DNA from: G965213525 sp965213525
GTDB lineage: Bacteria; Actinomycetota; Acidimicrobiia; Acidimicrobiales; Poriferisodalaceae
Assembly: GCA_965213525.1 (NCBI GenBank)
Contig: OZ243889.1
Coordinates: 3,162,001 to 3,226,000 of the forward strand
Direction: 5' to 3'
DNA length: 64,000 nucleotides
Numbering within the stretch: the first letter of the stretch is position 1; the number at the start of each line of letters is the position of its first letter. Shown piece after piece: positions 41,880-49,757 of this stretch. The position numbers and the translations under genes are program-made. The notes under the pieces are model-generated. The model saw only the letters and a list, made by a program, of their open reading frames with translations. It searched no databases and was not told the DNA's origin.

Positions 41880-44843
41880 TCAGCCGGCGACGACCCTGAA
41901 GGTCTCCCAACGCCGCTGCTCGATGGGCACGTGCTCGCCGGTGCTGTCGGCCGGGTCGAGGTTGAGCCCGTAGCTGCCCGGGCCGACGCCGGTGAGATCG
42001 ACGCCGAAGGTCGTGCCGTCCATCGTGGCTTCGTGGTGGGCGTAGTCGCCCCAGCCGCCGCCGGGCCGCAGCCAAAGGCCGCGGTCCTGGTCGCGCAGCG
42101 CCCATCGCAGCGACGGTGACCGACCGCCGCCGACGACCTCACCGCTCAGCACGGCTCCCGGTGCCACCGTGGCCGAGATGTCGATCCGGGTCCGAGGCGG
42201 CCCGGCGGGCGCAGCCGTGGTCGGTGGCGCGGTGGTCGGCGGCGCGGTGACGCGGAGCTCCTCCCACGTGCGGTTGCGCGCCGAGACCCGGACGCCGTCG
42301 CTGTCGACGGGGGTGAGGCTGAGGCCGTAGCGGCCGGGGTGCACGTCGGCGACCTCGACGGTGAACGAGGTGCCGTCCATCGACCCGGCGTGGGTCTCGA
42401 ACCGCCCCCAGGAGCCGTCTCGTCGCAGCCACGTGCCCGTCGCCAGGTCCTGCAGCGCCCATCGCAGCCGGGGGGTCGCGCCGGCGCGGTGCACCTCGCC
42501 GTGCAACACCGTGCCTGGGTGGATGTTGGCCGGCACCTCGACGTGGGCCGTCGGCGGGCCGCTCGAAGGTGCCACCGCCGACGGTTCACTCGGCCGCACC
42601 GTGGTGGGCGGGGCACCGGGTGCGGGCGGTGCGGTGGTGGGCGGGGGCTCGGACGCAGGCGGTGCGGTGGTGGGCGGGGACGGAGTCGTCGACCCGTCAG
42701 CGGTGCTCAGCCGGGCGGTCCAGAAGCCTCGGCCCTGGGTGCCGAGCACGAGGCGGGCGGGGTCGTGGGGATCGAAGGCGATGACCTCGGCGCGGGTCAT
42801 GGCCAGGCCGTCGTGCCACTCGCTGAACGTGGCGCCACCGTCGCGGCTGACGAGCACGCCGCCCACCGAGCGGTCGCGGTAGGGCTGCTCGGTCTGGGTG
42901 ACCACGACGGTGCCCGGGTCGGCGGGCGACACCGCCACGCCGAAGGTGTGCCAGGCGTCGCGCAGTCGGGTCCAGCGACCGTCGTAGCGGTGGAGCCCGG
43001 CGCCGGCTTGCTTGTACACCGTGACCCAGAGGCGACTGGGGTCGTGGGGGTCGACGACGATCTCCGCGCCTTGGGCGGGCGACCCCGGCATCGGGGTCCA
43101 GGTGCGGCCGGCGTCGGCCGAGCGGTGCACGCCCCGACGTCCGGCGAGCACGACGACGTTCGGATGCTGGGGGCTGTCGGCCAGGGTGCCGGTGTCGTCG
43201 AGCACGACCGACCAGCGTCGACCACCATCGGCGGTGCGGTACACCCGTCCGTCGACCGCCACCAGGGCGGTGGAGCGGTCGATGGCCACGATCGAGCGGG
43301 GGGAGCGGCCGGATCCGGTCGCCGGGAGCCCGTCGTTGGCGGGTGCCGAGAGGGTGGCGCCACCGTCGACCGAGCGGGTGACCCCGCCAAAGGTGCCGTG
43401 CTGGCCGAGCAGCACCCAGGCGGCGTGGTCGCGACCGTGGTCCACGTCGTGGGCGCCGCCCCAGCCGCCCCGGTCGCGATCCCAGGCGACGCCGTCGCGG
43501 CTGTGCAGCGTGTGGCCGCCGTCCATGGCGGCGAGCACCAGCTCGCCCGGGCGTGCGGGGTTGAACGACGCGCCCTTGGCGACCAGACCCGAGAACCCGG
43601 TGCCGCGCCACCCATCGCCGACGCGTCGGCTCGACACGTCGGTCCAACCGTGGCCGCCGTCGGTGCTGCGCAGGATGAACTCGCTCTGGGCCACCAGCAC
43701 CACCTCGGAGGTGTGGGGCGAGACGGTCAGGGCGTCGGCGGTGATGCCCGAGCTGTAGAAGGTGCGGGTGCCGTGGGCGACCTCGGCCCAGCGGCGGCCG
43801 CCGTCGGTCGAGCGGTACACCCGGGGCCGGTCCCAGCGCCGGTCGGCGGTGTAGACGACGTCACCGTCACCCGGGGCCACCTCGACCACGGCGTAGTTGG
43901 AGGCCTCGGGCGTCGACCGGCCGGCGATGCGGGGCAGTCCCGAGCCCGCCGGCGACCAGGAACCTCCGCCATCGGTGGTTCGGTACACCCCGCCCGGGGT
44001 CGAGCCGTTCGCCGAGAAGAACGACACCCAGGCGGTGCGTCCGTCGCTGGGGTGCACGGCGATGTCGCTGGCGTCGCGCAGGTCCAAGCCGCTGTTGACC
44101 GGCGACCACGAGCGTCCGCTGTCGGTGGAGCGGTAGACGCCGTGGTGCGCGACCGAGGCGAGGATGGTGCGGTCGTCCAAGTAGGCCGCGCCGGTCACGT
44201 TGGCGCCCGGTCGCACGTCGCTGAGGTGGCCCCAGGTGCGGCCGCTGTCGGTCGACTCCCACACCGCCCCCCAGCGCGGGGTGCCGGTCGAGTGCCACAG
44301 GCGCTGGCTGCCGCCGACGGCGAGCAGGCGGTCGGCGTCGGTCGGGTCGAACAGCACCTGCTCGACCGGGGCGCTGTAGTGGTGGCTCGACATCGCCGGG
44401 AACCCGTCGCGGCGCAGCTCCCAGGTGCGACCGCCGTCGGTCGACACGTGGGGGCCGCTCATCGTGGCGGCCCACACCTCGAAGGGTCGGTGGGGGTGCC
44501 AGGTGAACTCCGCGAGCTCCCAGCTCACGAAGCCCGTCGTCGGGCCCCACGAGTCACCCCCATCGGTGGACAGTCCGGCGCCGAGCATGTCGCCGCCGAC
44601 CAGGACCCGCGATGGGTCGTGGGGGCTGATCGACAACGAGGTCACCTGTCCGCCCACCGATGGCTCACCCAGCGGCTCCCACGCCGAACCGATGGTGCCC
44701 AGACGCTGGTCGGCGCCGGCCGGAGCTGCGGCGGCCAGATCAGCGCCGACCGGAGCTGCGGCGAGGCCGATGGCGACCAGCAGGGTGCACGTCAGGGCGA
44801 CGACGCGTGGCCGGGCGCCGTGGTCTGGAGGTCGTGGCGACAT
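41880..44843 (-). CDS. Large secreted BNR-repeat propeller protein with duplicated C-terminal domain
   Basis: The ATG at 44843 begins a signal peptide (VVALTCTLLVAIGLAAAPVGA); an in-frame GTG at 44861 is the alternative. The 987-residue protein has about 700 residues of propeller with many Asp-boxes ('STDGGRTWELRRDG', 'STDSGRTWGHL', 'STDGGHGWTDV', 'RTADGGRRWSVV'), a Thr/Pro-rich linker, and two tandem copies of a roughly 100-residue beta domain that each contain 'P-x-LRWAL-D' and 'YGL-L-P-DS-G' patterns. It has no lipobox, wall anchor or clear catalytic set. The propeller is homologous to the 30011-32428 lipoprotein. The duplicated domain might bind glycan or the cell wall; that is a guess. 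Confidence 0.83.
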   Translation of the reverse strand: MSPRPPDHGARPRVVALTCTLLVAIGLAAAPVGADLAAAAPAGADQRLGTIGSAWEPLGEPSVGGQVTSLSISPHDPSRVLVGGDMLGAGLSTDGGDSWGPTTGFVSWELAEFTWHPHRPFEVWAATMSGPHVSTDGGRTWELRRDGFPAMSSHHYSAPVEQVLFDPTDADRLLAVGGSQRLWHSTGTPRWGAVWESTDSGRTWGHLSDVRPGANVTGAAYLDDRTILASVAHHGVYRSTDSGRSWSPVNSGLDLRDASDIAVHPSDGRTAWVSFFSANGSTPGGVYRTTDGGGSWSPAGSGLPRIAGRSTPEASNYAVVEVAPGDGDVVYTADRRWDRPRVYRSTDGGRRWAEVAHGTRTFYSSGITADALTVSPHTSEVVLVAQSEFILRSTDGGHGWTDVSSRRVGDGWRGTGFSGLVAKGASFNPARPGELVLAAMDGGHTLHSRDGVAWDRDRGGWGGAHDVDHGRDHAAWVLLGQHGTFGGVTRSVDGGATLSAPANDGLPATGSGRSPRSIVAIDRSTALVAVDGRVYRTADGGRRWSVVLDDTGTLADSPQHPNVVVLAGRRGVHRSADAGRTWTPMPGSPAQGAEIVVDPHDPSRLWVTVYKQAGAGLHRYDGRWTRLRDAWHTFGVAVSPADPGTVVVTQTEQPYRDRSVGGVLVSRDGGATFSEWHDGLAMTRAEVIAFDPHDPARLVLGTQGRGFWTARLSTADGSTTPSPPTTAPPASEPPPTTAPPAPGAPPTTVRPSEPSAVAPSSGPPTAHVEVPANIHPGTVLHGEVHRAGATPRLRWALQDLATGTWLRRDGSWGRFETHAGSMDGTSFTVEVADVHPGRYGLSLTPVDSDGVRVSARNRTWEELRVTAPPTTAPPTTAAPAGPPRTRIDISATVAPGAVLSGEVVGGGRSPSLRWALRDQDRGLWLRPGGGWGDYAHHEATMDGTTFGVDLTGVGPGSYGLNLDPADSTGEHVPIEQRRWETFRVVAG

Positions 44844-44981
44844 GACGGCACCCGTCGGCACCCGTCAGCAGCAGATGACCGTTTGACGCGACGGCCGAAC
44901 GGTCGTGGGCCGCCGCCCGCGTGGATCGTGTCGACGACGTCAGGGCGATCGCACCGTCGTGGGCCGTGTCAGGCTGGGGGG

Positions 44982-46394
44982 GTGTCGAGCGCCGATCGTG
45001 CCGCAGCTCCTGGTGCGGGCGCGCACGGGGGGGACGGGCCGGCGGTGGCGCGGGCGCTGGGGGTCGACCCGGGCTGGTTGCTCGACCTCTCCCAGACGCT
45101 GAACCCCTTCGCCCCTGACGTGGGTGCGCTCGCCGGGTGGCACCTCGACGTGCTGCGCTCCTACCCCGACGCCACCGTCGCCACCCGCCTGCTGGGCGGG
45201 GCGCTCGACGTCGACCCGGATCGGCTGGTGCTGACCAACGGCGGGAGCGAGGCCATCGCGCTGGTCGCCGCCGAGATCGGCGGGCAGGTGCGCGCCGAGC
45301 CCGATTTCGGTCTGTACCCCCGTGGCGCCGACGGCCCGGTTTGGCGCAGCGACCCCCACAGCCCCTCCGGTCGGCTGGCAGCCCCCGGTGACCACGCCGA
45401 CGTGTGGGACGAGGCCTTCCTGCCCATGGCCGCCGGGCGGTGGACGGCGCACCGGCCGGGCGTGGCGGTCGGATCGCTCACCAAGGCCTTCGCCTGTCCG
45501 GGCCTGCGCCTCGGCTACGTCATCAGCGACGACGCCGAGGCCCTCCGGCAGCGCCAGCCCCGCTGGTCGGTGGGCTCGCTGGCGCTGGCGGTCCTGCCCG
45601 AGCTGCTCGAGCTCGCTGATCCGCCGGGTTGGACCGCAGCCATCGCCACGGCCCGGGCCCGCCTGTGCGATGAGCTGGTCGGCCGGGGCCTGGAGATCGA
45701 CGTCCACGACGCCCCCTGGGTGCTGGTGCGGAGCCCGGGGCTGCGGGAGCGGCTGATCCCCCACGGCGTGCTGGTGCGGGACTGCGCCAGCTTCGACATG
45801 CGCGGCGTCGCCCGGGTCGCGGTGCCCGACGACGCCGGCTGCGAGCGGCTGCTGCGGGCCTTGGACCGGGCGTTCTACGACGGTGTGCCCACCGGTCCGG
45901 CCCGGGCCGAGCCGCCGGCCGACCGGTCAGATGTCGCGTCGGTGCGCGCCGTCGTGTTCGACATCGGCGACACCCTCGTGCGCGCCGCCCGGCCGGGCAC
46001 GCCCGTCGGCGAGCTGGTCGCCGAGCCGATCGGCGATGCGCTGAGCGCCCTGCGCGAGCTGAGCGGGCACGTCCGCCTCGGTGCGCTCACCGACACCTCG
46101 GTGATGCGCTCGGCCGACGTGCGCCGGGCACTGCGCGGCAGCGGCCTCGACGAGTGCCTCGAGGTCATCGTCACCTCCGTCGATGCCGGGGCACCCAAGC
46201 CCGACCCGGCCGGCCTGCGCCAGGTGATGGACCGGCTGGGGGTCGAGCCGTCGGCGACGCTGGTGGTCGGCGACGCCGATGTCGACCGCGACGTGGCCGC
46301 CGCCGTGGGCGCCCGCTTCGCCCGGGCCGGCGGGGATTGGCGGCTGGCCGACGTCGTCGCCCGAGCCGCAGTCACGCCGGCGCCCGGGAACTGA
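44982..46394 (+). CDS. cobD: Fusion: threonine-phosphate-decarboxylase-like PLP enzyme (CobD/CobC type) with C-terminal HAD phosphatase
   Basis: The GTG at 44982 gives 470 residues. Residues 1-310 are a fold-type-I PLP enzyme: 'LLDLSQTLNPFAPDVGAL', 'SYPDATVATRLLGGALDVDPDRLVLTNGGSEAIALVA' and PLP lysine K168 in 'VGSLTKAFACPGLRLGYV'. In this B12 context it should make (R)-1-amino-2-propanol phosphate from L-threonine phosphate, the arm attached by CbiB. From residue 321 it is a HAD protein: nucleophile D327 in 'VVFDIGDTLVRA', lysine motif 'GAPKPDPAGL', and 'VVGDADVDRDVAAAVGARF'. The HAD part could act as the alpha-ribazole- or cobalamin-phosphate phosphatase, which is otherwise missing here. 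Precise decarboxylase versus HisC-like specificity needs testing. Confidence 0.82.
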   Translation: MSSADRAAAPGAGAHGGDGPAVARALGVDPGWLLDLSQTLNPFAPDVGALAGWHLDVLRSYPDATVATRLLGGALDVDPDRLVLTNGGSEAIALVAAEIGGQVRAEPDFGLYPRGADGPVWRSDPHSPSGRLAAPGDHADVWDEAFLPMAAGRWTAHRPGVAVGSLTKAFACPGLRLGYVISDDAEALRQRQPRWSVGSLALAVLPELLELADPPGWTAAIATARARLCDELVGRGLEIDVHDAPWVLVRSPGLRERLIPHGVLVRDCASFDMRGVARVAVPDDAGCERLLRALDRAFYDGVPTGPARAEPPADRSDVASVRAVVFDIGDTLVRAARPGTPVGELVAEPIGDALSALRELSGHVRLGALTDTSVMRSADVRRALRGSGLDECLEVIVTSVDAGAPKPDPAGLRQVMDRLGVEPSATLVVGDADVDRDVAAAVGARFARAGGDWRLADVVARAAVTPAPGN

Positions 46395-46485
46395 GGCCGG
46401 GGCTGTCCAGGGCCGTCCGGGGCCGGCCGGGGTCGAGCCACCGCCCGCCCGCTTGACCGGTGACGGCCAGGGCGTATGCTCGCCC

Positions 46486-46592
46486 CCGGCACGGCGACGA
46501 AGTCCGGTTGGATCCCGGCACTGTCCCGCAACGGTGAACCGGGAGCGGCTCTGCCGCCGCTTCCCGGCAAGTCCGGTCGAACGCCGTGCCGG
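46486..46592 (+). ncRNA. Cobalamin riboswitch aptamer
   Basis: The conserved core is clear: GAAGTCCGGT at 46499, CACTGTCCCGCAACGGTGA near 46520, and a B12-box variant AAGTCCGGTCGAACGCC near 46569. P1 is an 11-bp perfect stem of CCGGCACGGCG (46486-46496) with CGCCGTGCCGG (46582-46592). It lies 95 bases before btuF and should turn the whole uptake and assembly operon down when adenosylcobalamin or a related corrinoid is bound. Confidence 0.92.
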
Positions 46593-46640
46593 CGAACCAC
46601 GACGACCCTCGAGGACCTGGGGTCGGTTCGGTCGGCACCA

Positions 46641-46680
46641 TCCTGCCGCCTGGGCACTCGTCCTCGGCCCAGCAGGAGGA
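46641..46680 (+). promoter_or_regulatory. Predicted Shine-Dalgarno-sequestering hairpin of the riboswitch (expression platform)
   Basis: TCCTGC (46641-46646) can pair with GCAGGA (46672-46677) and TGGGC (46651-46655) with GCCCA (46667-46671), a stem that buries part of the AGGAGGA ribosome-binding site (46674-46680) of btuF. An alternative pairing TCCTC (46661-46665) with GAGGA (46676-46680) has the same effect. This suggests control of translation rather than of transcription termination. Confidence 0.55.
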
Positions 46681-46687
46681 GCGACCG

Positions 46688-47734
46688 CTGAAGACCACCC
46701 TCGCCGCGTTGGCCACCACGCTGGTGCTGCTCGTCGGGTGCGGCGACACCGACGCCGACACCGGTGACACCGCCGCCGACGCCGTCGAGTCCCCGCTGAC
46801 CGAGCTCGCCGAGCCGGTCTCGCCTGGCGCCACCGAGCCCGCCGATGTCACCGAGCCGGCCGAAGAGACGGCACCCGCCGAGGAGACGGGGCCCCCCGCC
46901 GCCACCGATGCGGAGGCGGCCGGCTTCCCGGTGACGATCGAGTCAGAGGGCGGCACCTGGACCCTCGAGGAGCCACCCGAGCGCATCGTGTCGCTGTCGC
47001 CGAGCGCCACCGAGACGCTGTTCGCCATCGCCGCCGGCGACCAGGTGGTGGCCACCGATGCGTTCTCCACCTTCCCGCCCGAGGCGCCCACCACCGACCT
47101 GTCGGGCTTCGACCCCAACGTCGAGGCCATCACCGCCTTCGAGCCCGATCTGGTCGTCATCGCCGACGACGCCAACGACCTGGTGGCCGGGTTGGGCGCC
47201 GCCGACGTGCCGGTGCTGGTCAGCCCGGCGCCGGCCACCATCGAGGCCGGCTACGACACCGTCATCGAGCTGGGCCGGGTCACCGGGCACCCCGAGGCAG
47301 CCGACGAGCTGGTCGAGCGCCTGCGCACTGAGATCGACGACGCGCTCGCCCTGGCCCCTGACGAGTCGGTCCGGGTGTACCACGAGCTGGGTTCGTCGTT
47401 GTTCGCTGCGAGCTCGTTCGGCTTCGTCGGTGATGTCTACGCCCGCCTCGGCGCCGAGAACATCGCCGACGACGGCGACCCCGACCGGGGCGGCTTCCCC
47501 CAGCTCACCCAGGAGTACGTCATCGCCGCTGACCCCGAGGTCATCGTCATCACCGACCAGGTCGACTACGGCGCCGAGGACGTGGTCGACCGACCGGGTT
47601 GGGGGACGGTGACCGCCGTCGTCGAGGGCGACGTCGTCGTGGTCGACGCCGACATCGCTTCCCGCTGGGGCCCCAGGCTGCCCCAGTTCGTCGCCGCTGC
47701 GGCCGAGGCGCTGGCCTCGGCGGCGGGCAACTGA
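46688..47734 (+). CDS. btuF: Corrinoid-binding lipoprotein of ABC transporter (BtuF-like), apparent CTG start
   Basis: The lipoprotein signal KTTLAALATTLVLLVGC must begin at CTG 46688: AGGAGGAG lies 6-7 bases upstream, and between it and the GTG at 46586 (inside the aptamer) there is no ATG, GTG or TTG in frame. The 348-residue product has an acidic Thr/Glu/Pro linker and a periplasmic-binding-protein domain of the BtuF/FhuD class ('RIVSLSPSATETLFAIAAGDQVVATDAFSTFP', 'PDLVVIADDAND', 'LAPDESVRVYHELGSSLFAASSFGFVGDVYARLGAENIA'). The riboswitch and cobalamin neighbours indicate corrinoid binding outside the membrane. Confidence 0.88.
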   Translation: MKTTLAALATTLVLLVGCGDTDADTGDTAADAVESPLTELAEPVSPGATEPADVTEPAEETAPAEETGPPAATDAEAAGFPVTIESEGGTWTLEEPPERIVSLSPSATETLFAIAAGDQVVATDAFSTFPPEAPTTDLSGFDPNVEAITAFEPDLVVIADDANDLVAGLGAADVPVLVSPAPATIEAGYDTVIELGRVTGHPEAADELVERLRTEIDDALALAPDESVRVYHELGSSLFAASSFGFVGDVYARLGAENIADDGDPDRGGFPQLTQEYVIAADPEVIVITDQVDYGAEDVVDRPGWGTVTAVVEGDVVVVDADIASRWGPRLPQFVAAAAEALASAAGN

Positions 47735-47739
47735 GCGCG

Positions 47740-48924
47740 GTGGTCGCCCTGCGCGGCGGGCCGAATGCCCCCGGGGAGCGGCTCGATGCCGAGGCGGCCG
47801 CCACGGCGCAACTCGATGCCCAGGTCGGAGCAGCGCGACTCGGTGCCCGAGCGACCAGAGCAGCGCGGCTCGATGCCGAGGCGGCCGCCGGGCGCGCCTT
47901 TCGCTTGCCGGTGCGGGCGGTGCTCGTGTCGATGGTCGCCGTGCTGGCAGCTGCGGTGGTCAGCGCCACCAGCGGAGCGGCCGGTCTGCCCGTCGGCGGC
48001 GTGATCGCGTCCCTCGTCGATGCCCTGCCCCTCGTCGAGGTGGGTTCGATCCTGAGCGATCGCCAGGAGGCGATCCTGTTCGACATCCGCCTGCCCCGCC
48101 TGGTGCTGGGCCTGCTCGTGGGAGGGTCACTCGGTGCGGCGGGCGCCGCCTACCAGGGCGTGTTCCGCAACCCCCTGGCCGACCCCTACCTGTTGGGCGT
48201 GTCGGCCGGGGCTGGCCTGGGCGCCGTGCTCGCCCTCGGCTTCGACCTCGACATCGCCTGGGGCCCGTTCGGGGCGGTGCCGGCGGCCGCCTTCGTCGGG
48301 GGCATGCTGGCCGTGGTGGCCTCGGCCAGCATCGCCCGGGGTTCGTGGTCGGCGCCGGCCACGCTGCTGCTGGCCGGGGTGGCGATGGCGGCGCTGTTCT
48401 CCGCCGCGCAGACCTACGCCCTGACCCGACTCGACGAGACCCGAGCGCGCGAGGTGTTGTCGTGGCTGTTCGGTCAGCTCTCCACCAGCGGTTGGACCGA
48501 GGTCCGGCTCCTCGGTCCCTACGTGGTGGCGTGTGGCCTGGTCCTGGTGCTCTCGGCCCGTCACCTCGACGTCTTGCGGGTGGGTGACGAGGAGGCCCGG
48601 GCCCTCGGATCGTCGCCGGCCAGGACGCGGCTCGTGGTGGTCACCGCGGCGTCGCTGCTCACCGCAGCCGCCGTGTCGGTCAGCGGGCTCATCGCCTTCG
48701 TCGGCCTGGTCACGCCTCACGTGGTGCGCCTCCTCGTCGGGCACAGCTACCGGGTGGTCGTGCCGCTGTCGGCGGTGATCGGCGGGGCCTTCCTCGCCCT
48801 GGTCGACGTGGGCGCCCGTACGGTGGTGGCCCCGTCGGAGCTGCCCGTCGGGGTGATCACCGCCTTCGTCGGTGCCCCGTTCTTCGCCTTCGTGCTGGCC
48901 CGGCGTCGTCCGGTGGGACCGTGA
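47740..48924 (+). CDS. btuC: Corrinoid ABC transporter permease (BtuC/FecCD family) with repeat-bearing N-terminal extension
   Basis: The GTG at 47740 lies 5 bases after btuF. The 394-residue protein is about 60 residues longer than usual: before the first membrane helix (about residue 58) comes an Ala-rich, charged segment with the unit RLDAEAAA occurring twice and related LDAQVGAARLGAR text. The remainder is a normal FecCD permease: 'DIRLPRLVLGLLVGGSLGAAGAAYQGVFRNPLADPYLLGVSAGAGLGA', 'EVLSWLFGQLSTSGW', and 'FVGLVTPHVVRLLVGHSYRVVVPLSAVIGGAFL' near the C terminus. A start after the extension cannot be excluded, but no good ribosome-binding site was seen for one. Confidence 0.9.
   Translation: MVALRGGPNAPGERLDAEAAATAQLDAQVGAARLGARATRAARLDAEAAAGRAFRLPVRAVLVSMVAVLAAAVVSATSGAAGLPVGGVIASLVDALPLVEVGSILSDRQEAILFDIRLPRLVLGLLVGGSLGAAGAAYQGVFRNPLADPYLLGVSAGAGLGAVLALGFDLDIAWGPFGAVPAAAFVGGMLAVVASASIARGSWSAPATLLLAGVAMAALFSAAQTYALTRLDETRAREVLSWLFGQLSTSGWTEVRLLGPYVVACGLVLVLSARHLDVLRVGDEEARALGSSPARTRLVVVTAASLLTAAAVSVSGLIAFVGLVTPHVVRLLVGHSYRVVVPLSAVIGGAFLALVDVGARTVVAPSELPVGVITAFVGAPFFAFVLARRRPVGP
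47778..47889. repeat. 25-base direct repeat at the start of btuC
   Basis: GCGGCTCGATGCCGAGGCGG continuing to CCGCC is present at 47778-47802 and again at 47865-47889, 87 bases apart (29 codons, in frame). The sequence between holds degenerate copies (CAACTCGATGCC, CGACTCGGTGCC). It encodes the repeated LDAEAAA text of the N-terminal extension. Confidence 0.85.
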
Positions 48925-49757
48925 GCGTGCTGCCGGGCGGGGGCGCCGGCCCTGCGCTCACCGCCGTCGGCGTCGGGGTCACCCTCGGAGGCCGCCGGGT
49001 GCTCGACGGCGTCGACCTCGTCGTCGACGGCGGTGAGTGGGTGGGCCTGATCGGGCCCAACGGCGCCGGCAAGTCGACCTTGTTGCGGGTGCTGGCCGGC
49101 CTGTGCGCCCACGACGGCGAGGTCTGCCTGGCCGACGGCCGCTCGCCCGGGGCGATCGACGTGGCCGTGGTTCCCCAGCGGCCGCTGCTGCCCGAGGGCA
49201 TGACCGTCGCCGAGTACGTCCTGTTGGGCCGCAGCCCCCACATCGGCACCTTCGGCGCCGAGTCGGCCCGCGACCGCCAGGTCGTGGTCGAGGTGCTGGA
49301 GCGACTCGGGCTGACCGGCTTCGCTCGGCGGGAGGTGCTGGCGCTCTCAGGCGGCGAGGCGCAGCGGGTGGTGCTCGCCCGGGCGCTGGCCCAAGGGGCG
49401 CCCGTGCTGCTGCTCGACGAGCCGACGAGTGCCCTTGACCTCGGCCACCAGCGTGGCGTGCTCGAGCTGGTCGACGAGGCCCGTCGGCGCGACGGCCTGG
49501 GGGTGCTGGCCGCCATGCACGACCTGACCACCGCCGCCCGGGTCGCGGATCGCCTCGTGCTGCTCCACGACGGCCGGGTGGTGGCCGACGGGCGGCCGTC
49601 CGACGTGTTGTCACCCGCCCTGCTCTCGGCCACCTACGGGGCACCGCTGTCGGTGCGCGAGCTCGACGGCCAGCTCGTGGTGCTCGACGGCGCCGGACCC
49701 TTCGGTGCGCGGGCCGCCGAGCCCGCCCGCCCCACCGACCAGGAGGCGACACGATGA
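48921..49757 (+). CDS. btuD: Corrinoid ABC transporter ATPase
   Basis: The GTG at 48921 overlaps the btuC stop (GTGA). The 278-residue cytoplasmic ATPase has Walker A GPNGAGKST (about residues 45-53), a Q-loop near 'VVPQRPLLPEGMTVAEYVLLGRSPHIGTFG', signature LSGGEAQRV, Walker B VLLLDEPTSALD and the switch histidine in 'AAMHDLTTAARVADRLVLLHDGRVVADG'. The 'LLGRxPHxG' text is typical of BtuD/FhuC/FecE-type ATPases. It powers BtuFC. Confidence 0.93.
   Translation: MSVLPGGGAGPALTAVGVGVTLGGRRVLDGVDLVVDGGEWVGLIGPNGAGKSTLLRVLAGLCAHDGEVCLADGRSPGAIDVAVVPQRPLLPEGMTVAEYVLLGRSPHIGTFGAESARDRQVVVEVLERLGLTGFARREVLALSGGEAQRVVLARALAQGAPVLLLDEPTSALDLGHQRGVLELVDEARRRDGLGVLAAMHDLTTAARVADRLVLLHDGRVVADGRPSDVLSPALLSATYGAPLSVRELDGQLVVLDGAGPFGARAAEPARPTDQEATR

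Noticed and set aside
44877..44904. Inverted repeat GACCGT...ACGGTC in the divergent gap before the CobD-HAD fusion
   Set aside because: Only 6 bases with a 16-base spacer in GC-rich sequence; chance is likely and no promoter lies in register.
42339..44981. Upstream in-frame extension of the CobD-HAD fusion (open for 1351 codons)
   Set aside because: The first 880 codons lie antisense to the BNR protein; PLP-enzyme homology begins just after GTG 44982.
46586..46687. GTG 46586 as the start of btuF
   Set aside because: It lies inside the P1 stem of the riboswitch and would put about 34 non-hydrophobic residues before the lipoprotein signal; CTG 46688 has the ribosome-binding site.
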